DNA of 31,260 bases. Source: a virus. This document shows, piece after piece, positions 22,369-30,182 of this stretch (position 1 is its first letter; every line of letters starts with the position of its first letter). Under the pieces are notes generated by a model. The model ran no database searches. It saw nothing but the letters and a program-made list of their open reading frames with translations, and was not told the DNA's origin. The position numbers and the translations under genes were made by a program. The DNA is taken from IMG/VR virus record IMGVR_UViG_3300044801_000032, positions 1 through 31,260 of that record; one strand, given 5' to 3'.

Positions 22369-24417
22369 TTAGAGGATCTGGACCGGGCGGGCGTTGGGGA
22401 ACATTTCAGCGAAAGACTTGGCGCCTGCCGAATCCTGAGCGATCTTGATAGGGCGAGGATTGGTACCGGGAACTGGAAGCGCTTCGAGAATGGCATGGAA
22501 AGCCGAAGGGTGAACGCCATCAACCTTGCGGCCAAGGACGGTCAGTGCCGTGCGATACACGTCGTCGGCGCTATCATGAGCCATCGCGAGCTTACCGACA
22601 TAAGGACGAATAACATCTTCGGCTTCGCGGATTTCGCGTTGCGACTTCATCGCGGCGTCGTGGGCCGTCTTGGCGATCGCGGGAGCGGCGCGTTTGACCG
22701 CATCGGCAATTGCCGCGTCCATCGCGCCCTTGGTGACCATATCTTTCATTTCGGCATCCTTCGCGGTTTTGGCTTTCTCCGCGTCGTCCTTTTCCTTGGC
22801 CTCGCGGGCCTTCTTTTCTTCCTCGGACTCGTCCATAGCCTCCTGGTCGTCCCACATCTCGTCACAGACCTTCATGTCGTCGGCGCTGATCTTGTCCTTG
22901 AGGAATTCCTTGATCTTGGACTTGGGATCTTCGTCCTTGGCAGCTTTCTCTTCCTTCTTGCCGCCAACGGCGGGGGTGCCACTATTGGCTTCGAGTTCCG
23001 CGTCCTCGACGGGGTTTTCCTTGTCGAGGGAATCCAGGAAATCGTGCATGTCGTCGAGCTTCGCGTCCTTGGCGAGCTTTCCCGTGGTCAAGCGGCGGAT
23101 ATCGGCGACAAGCGTCGGCTTGATCGCGAGATAATTTGCCGTGGTAACCTTTGCCACGACGGGCGTCAGATCAATTCGCGCATCGGCAGCCAATTTCGGG
23201 CGAAGATATGCGGACAAAACACCCTGAGTCAGGGCGGCCTTGCGGCTCAATACAACTTTTGACATATTCAGGTTCTCCATGCTGTCGCCGACGACGGCGC
23301 CTTTTACCCGCCCCTCGACGACGAGAGCGACGTGATTGAATTCAATGTCCGTCATGACGCCGTCGTACGAAACGCCCTCAAACGTTCCTGGCGTCATCAC
23401 CGGCACATAGTGGTAGCCGCAGGACAGGTCGCTCTGTGACTTGTCGTCGATGACTTTGATCGCCTCGCCGGGCCAGACAACGAGTTCGGCCCGGATCTCA
23501 TCGTCCGCGAAAACCGGGTTGATGATGGCGCCCGCGACGATCTCAGAGGGATGATCGTTGGCATCGACGGGTTTGTGAATGAGCAGGAGCGGCTTGCCTT
23601 GTAGGCTTTGCGTTCCAGTTTTAAGCGCCTTTGGGTCACGGAAAAGGCGGTAAACCCGCTCTGGATCGAGACCGAGCGCTTCGAAATTCGGGATCTCTTT
23701 TCCATTGTAAGGATCGACCGCCGCGCGGGTCATCACGCTTTCATTGACGTGAAGATGACCATCGCGATCAATCCGGCGGTTTTCCGGTGCACGGTCGAGC
23801 GCGATAGAGTCGCGGGCTTGCGCCTTGTGTTCGGGTTCCTGCTCTTCCTCGCGGGTCCATTTCGCGAAGCCGGAACGCAGACCCCTCCAGTCTCCCGGCG
23901 ACATGTCTTCCGCCAAACCAAGGCGATCTTTCAGTGTCGCGGTGACACCGGGATGCATAGGTTGCGGCAAACTGTCGAGAGGCGCCCACGCATACCCCGA
24001 GTGCTCCTCGTTCAACTTCGGAACGAACTTCTCATCGACCGGTTGCGCAAATGTGTGGAAGGCCATCCCGGTCGGCGTCACGCGGCTATCGAGAAGTTTA
24101 CGCTTGCCTTCCGGGCATTCGCCCATTTCTTCTTTGGCTTCGCGCGCCGCGGTCTGCTCTGGTGTCTCGCCGTCGTCACCGCCGCCGCCGGGCAACGCCC
24201 AATGACCGGCAAAATTCGCTTCCGATGACGATCGGCGCAAAACCAAGACATCGCCGTCAGGCGCAACGAACAATGTCCCGGCCGCATGACCCTTGGCATC
24301 CTTGCCGACAAACTCCTCACCGACCTTGCGCGGGATACCCAAACGGCTCTTGCCTTCGGCCGCCGCGAACATCGCTTTGCGCTGGGCTTCAGAAACAGGA
24401 GGCATCGATTTTCCCAT
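22369..24417 (-). CDS. Nudix hydrolase fused to DUF2213 prohead protease/scaffold-like protein
   Basis: 682 aa in one open frame. The annotated start is the ATG at 24417; an ATG at 24405 (MPPVSEAQRKAMFAAAEG) has a better GGGAAA spacing and may be the true start. Residues ~45-170 are a Nudix domain with a complete Nudix box: Gly78-x5-Glu84-x7-Arg92-Glu93-x2-Glu96-Glu97-x-Gly99. Residues ~225-380 match DUF2213, the prohead protease-like family (DANDHPSEIVAGAIINP, DLSCGYHYVPV, YDGVMTDIEFNHVALVVEGR). Residues ~420-600 are acidic and helical (EEEKKAREAKEKDDAEKAKT), like an internal scaffold. The position before cement and capsid fits head maturation. What the Nudix part does in the prohead is unknown. 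Confidence 0.85.
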   Translation of the reverse strand: MGKSMPPVSEAQRKAMFAAAEGKSRLGIPRKVGEEFVGKDAKGHAAGTLFVAPDGDVLVLRRSSSEANFAGHWALPGGGGDDGETPEQTAAREAKEEMGECPEGKRKLLDSRVTPTGMAFHTFAQPVDEKFVPKLNEEHSGYAWAPLDSLPQPMHPGVTATLKDRLGLAEDMSPGDWRGLRSGFAKWTREEEQEPEHKAQARDSIALDRAPENRRIDRDGHLHVNESVMTRAAVDPYNGKEIPNFEALGLDPERVYRLFRDPKALKTGTQSLQGKPLLLIHKPVDANDHPSEIVAGAIINPVFADDEIRAELVVWPGEAIKVIDDKSQSDLSCGYHYVPVMTPGTFEGVSYDGVMTDIEFNHVALVVEGRVKGAVVGDSMENLNMSKVVLSRKAALTQGVLSAYLRPKLAADARIDLTPVVAKVTTANYLAIKPTLVADIRRLTTGKLAKDAKLDDMHDFLDSLDKENPVEDAELEANSGTPAVGGKKEEKAAKDEDPKSKIKEFLKDKISADDMKVCDEMWDDQEAMDESEEEKKAREAKEKDDAEKAKTAKDAEMKDMVTKGAMDAAIADAVKRAAPAIAKTAHDAAMKSQREIREAEDVIRPYVGKLAMAHDSADDVYRTALTVLGRKVDGVHPSAFHAILEALPVPGTNPRPIKIAQDSAGAKSFAEMFPNARPVQIL

Positions 24418-24483
24418 TGTTTATCGAGAACGATATTTAAACATCGCGTATTCAATCGCGCGGATCTTGGCGCGCGGTTGTCA

Positions 24484-26244
24484 TCACGAAAATCCTTTCA
24501 CGACCGGCCTGCAAACGCACCGGCAGTTTTTTGCCTGGACATACGCATTGGATACACTATAGAATCCAGTATCGGTTTCCATGGTGTAAACATGTCCAGA
24601 AAAATACCTGATGCTCTTATCGCTCACGCTTCTAAGCTCATAGATTCTGGAGTTAAGCTGCAAGACGCGGCTGTATCTATCGGGTTTACGGCTGACGAAC
24701 TTGGTATCAAGCTCCGAGCTATCGGCGTCGCAACCGACAGGCGCAGAGACTGGAACGCTTCGGCCCCTGAAATCATCGCCATGTATCAAAGCGGGTTGGG
24801 GTCCACCGCGATCGCCGCAAGGCTTGGCGCCCCCCGTCATTCCGCCGCGAATATTCGCGACGTTTTGATCCGTCACGGCATCATGCGCAGCCGAAGCGGC
24901 GCGAACCTCACTCGCTATAGCCAAGAGAGCATTGAGAGCAAACGACAGTCCATCGCCAAAGCCCGCGCCAAGCGGCGCGATAACATGGCGCTTGGCGCCG
25001 TTACCGGGACCGGGAGACACGGCGTTGGGTTTGGCGAGGTTGAGGTCGCCAACATCTTGGAACGCGGCGGCATCAGCGTTACTCGACAAGCCGTCGTCGC
25101 CGAAAACTATCTGATCGACATTGCCGTTGGGGCGGTGGCCGTGGAAGTCAAAACCTCCTCCATCCAGGCTCACGTGACCAAAGGCAACGCGGCCCGCTTC
25201 AAACAACTCAGAGAAAGTGGCTACGCGCTTGTCTTTGTTGTTGTTAACGACATCGCCACCCTGATGCGACATGCAGACGACTTGGTCGCCATCATTAACG
25301 TCGCCAAGAGCAATCCACCCGCGGGCCGTGAGTATTGGGTGGTTAAATGTACCCTTGAGCAGATCGGCTCCAACTTTGATGTAGACCATTGGTCCGTTGA
25401 ACGGCGCGCGCCAAAGCTTACGGACACCATTCTCTAGGCCGACCGTCATATCCCCCGTGAAGCAATTTGGAAGCTCCCCAGGCAGCACGAACTTTCCAAC
25501 CTCGGGGTCGTACCAGCCCTTAGCGACGTCATAGCGTTGCTTGTCGGCGCCGGCCTTCAGATGACTCTTGCGAGGGTGCTTGCCGCCGCCTGAGTGGACC
25601 CAGACAGCTTCGGTGATCCCAAGCTCGGCCTGGCGAGCCCGCGTCAGACTTGCCGTTGCGAGGTTGTTCTGCGACCGCGCGATGAATTCGGCCCGGCGCC
25701 GCGTGACGCCAAACTGCTCCTGCAAATCCTTCGTCAACTGCCCGAGATCGCGCCCGGTCTGCACCGATCGCATCACGTAGCCCTCAACCTGCGTCAGATA
25801 TTGCTCTGGGATACTTCTGATCAGTGAGACATTCTCGCCAATCGTGGCCTGGAGCACATCGTTCTGAGCCCGCGTCATCCGGAACTCGACCGAAATACCG
25901 CTGCGCTTCAGAATCGAGCGCAGGGCCGCGTCAGACCGGTCAGAGACCGCCGTCGCGAAATAGTCGGCCATCTCCTTCGACGCCGTATCAAACCGCGCCA
26001 GCCATCGCTTTCTGAGCCCACGAATGGTGCGAAGAATTTCGGCCGCCGGGCTCGCGTCCTGGGCAATCTCTGGCTCATTCGCCCGGTACGCTGCTTTGAC
26101 AAAATAGGAGACAGACGCCGCCATTTCATCAATCAGCTTTTCGAGCTTCCGCTGATAGGCGATCTCAATCCCAACGTTCGGCCGGACCGGTGCGAGCGTC
26201 TTCTCGTTAGCCGGGCGCCTTTTCCTCGATGTAGAATGCGCCAT
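24484..26244 (-). CDS. MuF-type minor head protein precursor interrupted by an intein
   Basis: 586-codon frame. The exteins are residues 1-260 and 574-586, 273 aa after splicing, the normal size for Mu gpF/SPP1 gp7-type minor head proteins. The extein marks are EAVWVHSGGGKHPRKSHLKA, YDVAKGWYDPEVGKFVLPGE and, across the junction, LPN+CRCVCRPV, the conserved C-terminal Cys-Arg-Cys. The intein starts at Cys261 (CFTGDMTV) and ends at Asn573, with Cys574 as the downstream nucleophile. The whole frame is open, including the 282 codons antisense to the plus-strand nuclease ORF. Its place between portal and protease/scaffold genes is the usual one. The spliced protein is probably bound to the portal and injected or involved in assembly. 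Confidence 0.92.
   Translation of the reverse strand: MAHSTSRKRRPANEKTLAPVRPNVGIEIAYQRKLEKLIDEMAASVSYFVKAAYRANEPEIAQDASPAAEILRTIRGLRKRWLARFDTASKEMADYFATAVSDRSDAALRSILKRSGISVEFRMTRAQNDVLQATIGENVSLIRSIPEQYLTQVEGYVMRSVQTGRDLGQLTKDLQEQFGVTRRRAEFIARSQNNLATASLTRARQAELGITEAVWVHSGGGKHPRKSHLKAGADKQRYDVAKGWYDPEVGKFVLPGELPNCFTGDMTVGLENGVRKLWRAPFNGPMVYIKVGADLLKGTFNHPILTARGWIALGDVNDGDQVVCMSHQGGDVVNNNKDKRVATFSELFEAGRVAFGHVSLDGGGFDFHGHRPNGNVDQIVFGDDGLSSNADAAAFQDVGDLNLAKPNAVSPGPGNGAKRHVIAPLGAGFGDGLSFALNALLAIASEVRAASAAHDAVTDQNVANIRGGMTGGAKPCGDRGGPQPALIHGDDFRGRSVPVSAPVGCDADSSELDTKFVSRKPDRYSRVLQLNSRIYELRSVSDKSIRYFSGHVYTMETDTGFYSVSNAYVQAKNCRCVCRPVVKGFS
24526..25464 (-). other. Intein in the MuF-type protein (313 codons)
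   Basis: Block A is CFTGDMTVGLENGV, starting with the Cys nucleophile. Block B is LKGTFNHPILTARGW, with the T-x-x-H pattern (Thr299 and His302 of the precursor). Block F is SGHVYTMETDTGFYSVSNAY and block G is VQAKN followed by Cys of the C-extein. The usual penultimate His is Lys here; such changes are known in some active inteins. The middle ~200 residues show no LAGLIDADG, HNH or other nuclease motif in this frame; their sequence is the complement of the antisense ORF. Insertion is exactly in front of the conserved extein Cys, a functional-site choice typical of inteins. Confidence 0.92.
24592..25437 (+). CDS. Putative homing endonuclease (PD-(D/E)XK-like) antisense within the intein
   Basis: 281 aa. 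The start is the ATG at 24592; the frame further upstream is closed by a TAA near 24585 only in another register, so the start is chosen from where the protein pattern begins. Residues ~19-45 and ~60-95 look like helix-turn-helix units (LQDAAVSIGFTADELGI and STAIAARLGAPRHSAANIRD). A basic linker follows (SKRQSIAKARAKRR). The core is GFGEVEVANILERGGI, then Asp176 in LIDIAVG and Glu185-Val-Lys187 in VAVEVKTSS, a PD-(D/E)XK-like set, then RFKQLRESGYALVFVVVND, a typical following helix-strand. Nested placement inside an intein suggests homing. A weak promoter, TTGCCT-16-TACACT (24531-24558), precedes it. No good Shine-Dalgarno is seen. The first ~45 codons are more A/T-rich at third positions than the rest. 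Nuclease activity is inferred, not shown. Confidence 0.82.
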   Translation: MSRKIPDALIAHASKLIDSGVKLQDAAVSIGFTADELGIKLRAIGVATDRRRDWNASAPEIIAMYQSGLGSTAIAARLGAPRHSAANIRDVLIRHGIMRSRSGANLTRYSQESIESKRQSIAKARAKRRDNMALGAVTGTGRHGVGFGEVEVANILERGGISVTRQAVVAENYLIDIAVGAVAVEVKTSSIQAHVTKGNAARFKQLRESGYALVFVVVNDIATLMRHADDLVAIINVAKSNPPAGREYWVVKCTLEQIGSNFDVDHWSVERRAPKLTDTIL

Positions 26245-26267
26245 AACCCAGACAACTCCGGTGCTCT

Positions 26268-27797
26268 TTAATCATGGCCTCGCACGACAAGGCCCTCTTC
26301 CTCCTCCTCTTCAAGATCCGGGATATTCAAAACGTCAATCGTCTCGTATCCAGATCCTGGATCGGAGGCAACGCGCTTGCGTTCCTCTTCCGACGAAATC
26401 GTCCCATCGTCTATCAGGATCTGGCCGGTTTCCGCCTCGATCTTACGGACCTCCGCCTCGCCCTTTTCATCCAAGGCCCAAAGCGATTCGAACTCGAAAT
26501 CAATACCGTCGTCAACCTCGCCCCAAAGCGAAAGCATGACGAGGCCCATGAGACGGTGCAATTTGTCGCGAAACAGATGTTCTTGATAAGCGCGGATATA
26601 ATCGTAAAATGACCGGATCTCGCCATCCGACGAGGCGTTGAGCCCCGAAGGGGTTACACCCAGCAACTTGACGAGCGGAATGCGCGCAACAGCCGCCATA
26701 TGCTCCTGAGCCTGAGCTTGTAGCTTATCGAGACTGCCGAGAGGCGCGGCGATGTTTTTAAAGTCCTCACTTTCCTTGTCCAACATCATCAAGCCGCGAT
26801 TGTCGCGGAGATTGTTGAACAGATCGGCGCGGTCAAAAAGCTGTTGCCCATCGCCCTGCAACGATTCGGACAGGTTCGTCATCAACGCGAAGATCGAGAA
26901 CCCGCTGATAATATCGTTGACGCTTTGCCGCGTCTTCAGCCAATTATCGACGTAGGGTTTTGCCATCTGAGACATGCTCAGACCGCCAAACGAATAAGTT
27001 GGTTTTAAAAGGTCCGACACCTCATGCCCGATGAACGTCAGAAGGCGGGATGAATGAACCAGACTTGCTTGGACATACCACGTGTCAGGCCGATACCAAT
27101 TGTCCTTTAATGGGTTGTTCGAATTGTAAGCGGTGGGATAACACCAGACCGCCTCGACCGTCCGAAGAGATTTGATCCCGCCCTTTTTGATCTTGCCTTT
27201 GCTAGCATCATCCCAACCATCGCCGATCGTTGTTGCTAGCTCGTTAGGGTCGTCGGTGTCGCCGGTGTCGATATAGATATGACCGCGCCCGAAAAACCCA
27301 TCTTGTTGCGCGGCGCGGCAGAACATATCTCGAACGTGAAGCCGCTTCATCTCCGCTTCGAGTTCGGCGATTTTCTCCGCCTTGTCGTCCCCCCCGCGCG
27401 ACGTGAACTTGACCCATTTCCGGGTCATTTCCGTGGCGATCGTTTCCGAGATCACCCTGTATTCCGGGCGTTGGGCTAGTTCGGAAAGATAGGCGTACCC
27501 GAGAAAAGTAATCCCTTCCGTCCAAAAACCTCCGAGAGCATAGCCATTCGCCCAAGTCTGGGCACCCGCAATGTTCGTATCCATCGCCATCAAGGGCTTT
27601 TCACCCGATGGCCCCACACTGGGGGGATGCGATGGGAGCGCAAAAACCTTGCCCTGATCTATAGACTCGCTACGCGCCGGTTTCTTCCGCGCAAGAGCGG
27701 CAACGCCCGGCGGAATGCGCAGCGGCTTGCTGCTCTTGTCGGCGGCGGCAGGAGCTGGAGCGTCTTGAAGAGGTTTGCGAGAGAACCAGCCCCACAT
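26268..27797 (-). CDS. Phage portal protein (DUF1073 type)
   Basis: 509 aa. The ATG at 27797 shares one base with the terL stop (TAATG). After a 90-residue variable N-terminus the family core is clear: GYALGGFWTEGITFLGYAYL, SELAQRPEYRVISETIATEM, AAQQDGFFGRGHIYIDTGDT, SLVHSSRLLTFIGHEVSD and GGLSMSQMAKPYVDNWLKTR. Later come LAPLGSLDKLQAQAQEHMA-like and RIPLVKLLGVTPSGLNASSD segments of DUF1073 portals. The C-terminus is acidic (DLEEEEEEGLVV). It forms the dodecameric DNA gate and docks TerL. Confidence 0.92.
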   Translation of the reverse strand: MWGWFSRKPLQDAPAPAAADKSSKPLRIPPGVAALARKKPARSESIDQGKVFALPSHPPSVGPSGEKPLMAMDTNIAGAQTWANGYALGGFWTEGITFLGYAYLSELAQRPEYRVISETIATEMTRKWVKFTSRGGDDKAEKIAELEAEMKRLHVRDMFCRAAQQDGFFGRGHIYIDTGDTDDPNELATTIGDGWDDASKGKIKKGGIKSLRTVEAVWCYPTAYNSNNPLKDNWYRPDTWYVQASLVHSSRLLTFIGHEVSDLLKPTYSFGGLSMSQMAKPYVDNWLKTRQSVNDIISGFSIFALMTNLSESLQGDGQQLFDRADLFNNLRDNRGLMMLDKESEDFKNIAAPLGSLDKLQAQAQEHMAAVARIPLVKLLGVTPSGLNASSDGEIRSFYDYIRAYQEHLFRDKLHRLMGLVMLSLWGEVDDGIDFEFESLWALDEKGEAEVRKIEAETGQILIDDGTISSEEERKRVASDPGSGYETIDVLNIPDLEEEEEEGLVVRGHD

Positions 27798-29039
27798 TAG
27801 CGGCGCGCCGGCTGGGCAGAGCGGCGAAGAATGGAATCGGAAATGGCCATCGGCCGCTTACCCTTAATGTAGCCGTCCAGCGAGTACCGCACCGCATCCC
27901 AGCCGTGATTATGCTTGTCGACGATAACCGGGAGAATATCCCCGCTCAATTTGTCGGTCTTGTAGGAATAAAGCCGCGCTTCCCGCGCCATATTCGGGCA
28001 ACGGTCGTGGATCACGATGCTCTTAAATCCCCTGAGATGAGCAATGCCGTCCTCGACACTTCCCGCCCATTTGGTAGCCGCTGAGATATCGAACCCGCTT
28101 CGTTTCATGTAAGAGATCAATTCAGGCCGGGCCCCGTCCGCCTTGATGGGCCATTGCCGGATGCCAGGAACTCGCTCAAACAGCGCGCCGGTTTCGTCGA
28201 TCTCGACGCTATACCCAAATTCTTCCTGATCGATATACAGGATATCGTCTTGGATAAAGCTCCTGATCACAACAAGCGGATCGTTGGCAAATCCCCAATC
28301 GACCCCATAGAAAAATCGACCGACAGTCGCGGGCGTCTCGAATGACTTGAAAACCGTTCGCTTATTGAAGATGATCGCATCAGAGACAGTCTGATATGCA
28401 CCATTCCAAACGTGATCATATGTCTCAGGCGACCTCTCCAAGTCGCTTGCCATTTCGTCCCGTAGCTCTTGCGGGAACCATGGATTATGCAACCAATTCG
28501 CCTCGACGACAATTACACCACCGTCGCTCTTAATCGCATTCGGACCTCGCAAAAGATCATCCACGGCATCGGTCGCCAAGCCTGGGTTCCACGAAAACCA
28601 AAGCTCGGACCCGGCCTTGCGGATCGTCGGGCGCAGCAAACCGAGACTACGCAACGAGATCGACTGCGCTTCTTCGACCCACGCGACATCGAATCCCTCA
28701 AGGGACTTGATCGATTCCGCCGTATGGTCTTGCATGCCTTGGAATATGATCTGGCCGCCATATGGCGTCTTAATCATATCGACCTGGATATCGAAGTAGC
28801 TGCCGACGCCAAGCGATTGTATCTTGTTCTCAATAAGCCGCTTGACCGATTGCTTTAGTGACTTTTGGACTTCACGGACACAGACAGCGAAGGTCTTTTC
28901 CGTCAGGCACCTTTCAACCAGCATCTCGGCGAAGAAGTGGCTCTTGCCGGAGCCTTCGACCCCCCCATGCACCCTTGTAGCGAGCGGGTCGCAACAAGGG
29001 CACAAACGCGCGGGGCGTTTCGATTCTAAGGGTTGTCAT
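27797..29039 (-). CDS. terL: Terminase large subunit (PBSX type) with apparent +1 frameshift at Walker A
   Basis: Packaging ATPase/nuclease. The natural start is the ATG at 29039 (MTTLRIETPRAFVPLLRPAR, then YKGAWG). That frame is lost at a run of seven G on the minus strand (28960-28966) and would stop about 15 codons later. The rest reads in another frame: VEGSGKSHFFAEML (Walker A), FDVAWVEEAQSI (Walker B Glu), ELWFSWNPG (coupling), GVDWGFANDPLVVIRS and HNHGWDAVRYSL (nuclease acidic residues). Removing one G gives a normal 413-aa protein with GAWGVEGSGKS in register. A TTG at 29005 could start the second frame but would lack the conserved N-terminus. Sequencing error, real mutation and programmed shifting all fit. 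Confidence 0.88.
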
Positions 29040-29097
29040 GATCGGAAATCGTGGCGGCTAAAGCATCTGTCCAAACTAATCCTCGTAAGCGATGCAA

Positions 29098-29832
29098 TCA
29101 ATCGCGGGTAGAGACCTTTGGTAGCCTTTCCACAAAGCCCAACGCAGCAGGACTATCGTCGTTAGCGATGGGGTCAATGATGACGCGCTCGATTTTCTTG
29201 ATGGTCACAGCGCCGGTATGTTCGACTTCATGCTTGTCGCGCCAAACATCCTTCCGGCGGTTTTTCAGCCAAAGGCTTGCCGCCGAGACATCTGGCGCGA
29301 CATGCTCGCGGTATGGCACCAGGAGCGGCTTCCCAGCGACTTGGAAGACTTTGACGACATCATGCGAATAGCCGACAGCCCGGTGATACAAGCTCCGCTC
29401 CACGCGGTCGTCGCAAGAATCCTTGCCGACCCGAAGCGCCTGACAGAACTCTGGATATGAGGCCTGCCACCTATAGATGGTGCGCGCGTCCACCTCGAAA
29501 AAATCAGCGATCTCAGTGTCCGTCGCGCCAAGGGTGCAAAGCTTCATGGCTTCCTTGGAAAACTCTGGATCGTAACTCGTCGGACGCCCTTTTGACTTGG
29601 GCTCATCCCTTGCAATTTTTTCGCTCTCGCTGGGCTTAGTACGCACTTTTGGCTGCGCACCGTTTTTGCGTACCGCGCCCTTATTGCTGCGTACCCAATT
29701 TTCAGCGTCGGCTCTCTTCCGGATAGCCCCTTCGCTCACCCCATGAACGCGGCCAATGGCCCGGACCGAGAAGTCACCGATGCGGTAGTCCGCTTCGATC
29801 CCTTCCCAATCTATCCGCTTACGCTCGACCAT
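29098..29832 (-). CDS. terS: Terminase small subunit
   Basis: 244 aa from the ATG at 29832 (MVERKRIDWEGIEADYRIGD); a TTG four codons upstream is less likely. The N-terminal part has a helix-turn-helix of the TerS type (SVRAIGRVHGVSEGAIRKRA followed by DAENW). After a basic linker a second unit follows: GRPTSYDPEFSKEAMKLCTL, then GATDTEIADFFEVDARTIYR, then WQASYPEFCQALRVGKDSCD. The end has ASLWLKNRRKDVWRDKHEVE, a common terminase small subunit signature. It binds the packaging site and loads TerL; the large inverted repeat just upstream is a candidate site. It lies 58 nt before terL. Confidence 0.88.
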   Translation of the reverse strand: MVERKRIDWEGIEADYRIGDFSVRAIGRVHGVSEGAIRKRADAENWVRSNKGAVRKNGAQPKVRTKPSESEKIARDEPKSKGRPTSYDPEFSKEAMKLCTLGATDTEIADFFEVDARTIYRWQASYPEFCQALRVGKDSCDDRVERSLYHRAVGYSHDVVKVFQVAGKPLLVPYREHVAPDVSAASLWLKNRRKDVWRDKHEVEHTGAVTIKKIERVIIDPIANDDSPAALGFVERLPKVSTRD

Positions 29833-29860
29833 GACCGCTTTCAATTCTGAGGGGGCTGGC

Positions 29861-29947
29861 CTCTCAACGCATCCCCGGCATGGCCTTTAGAGGCGCGCGT
29901 CATGAGGGCGGCCTTTAGGGTGTCGACCTGCCGGGGAGCGTTGAGAG
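29861..29947. repeat. Large inverted repeat upstream of terS
   Basis: Left arm 29861-29880 and right arm 29929-29947 pair over 19 bp with a single bulged A (arms CTCTCAACGC[A]TCCCCGGCA). The 48-nt loop holds a direct repeat GGCCTTTAG (29882-29890 and 29910-29918). No T-run follows on either strand, so it is not a simple terminator. Candidate roles are packaging recognition site (pac/cos) or a folded leader of terS; both are inference. Confidence 0.75.
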
Positions 29948-29957
29948 AGGGGAGGGG

Positions 29958-30182
29958 TTACTTGGCGGCTTCTAGCGCGGGTTCGCGGACGCACATGATT
30001 TTCATGTATTGCTTACCCGGCTCCGGCGCGACGGAGGTCGGGGCTAGCAACGCCTGCCCGAGAAAACCGCATTGCTGCGGCGTGGGGGCTTCGGTGGTGG
30101 CGATGACATCGACGGCGGTACGCTGATCACAATCCGCGCCAGGTGTGCTCATCGAACAAATCAAGACGAGGACTTTTAGCAA
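29958..30182 (-). CDS. Small conserved alphaproteobacterial prophage protein
   Basis: 74 aa. The start is a TTG at 30182 with GGAGAG about 8 nt upstream. The sequence MLKVLVLICSMSTPGADCDQ, then TAVDVIATTEAPTPQQCGFL, then GQALLAPTSVAPEPGKQYMK and IMCVREP has the pattern of a small family I have seen in rhizobial genomes and phages. It has four cysteines that may form disulfides. The N-terminus is hydrophobic but short, so export is uncertain. Function unknown. Confidence 0.7.
   Translation of the reverse strand: MLKVLVLICSMSTPGADCDQRTAVDVIATTEAPTPQQCGFLGQALLAPTSVAPEPGKQYMKIMCVREPALEAAK

Noticed and set aside
22495-23262. 255-aa plus-strand open frame rich in Leu, Phe and Gly
   Set aside because: It is the complement of the acidic helical part of the Nudix/DUF2213 protein; the hydrophobic look comes from complementing Glu/Lys/Asp codons.
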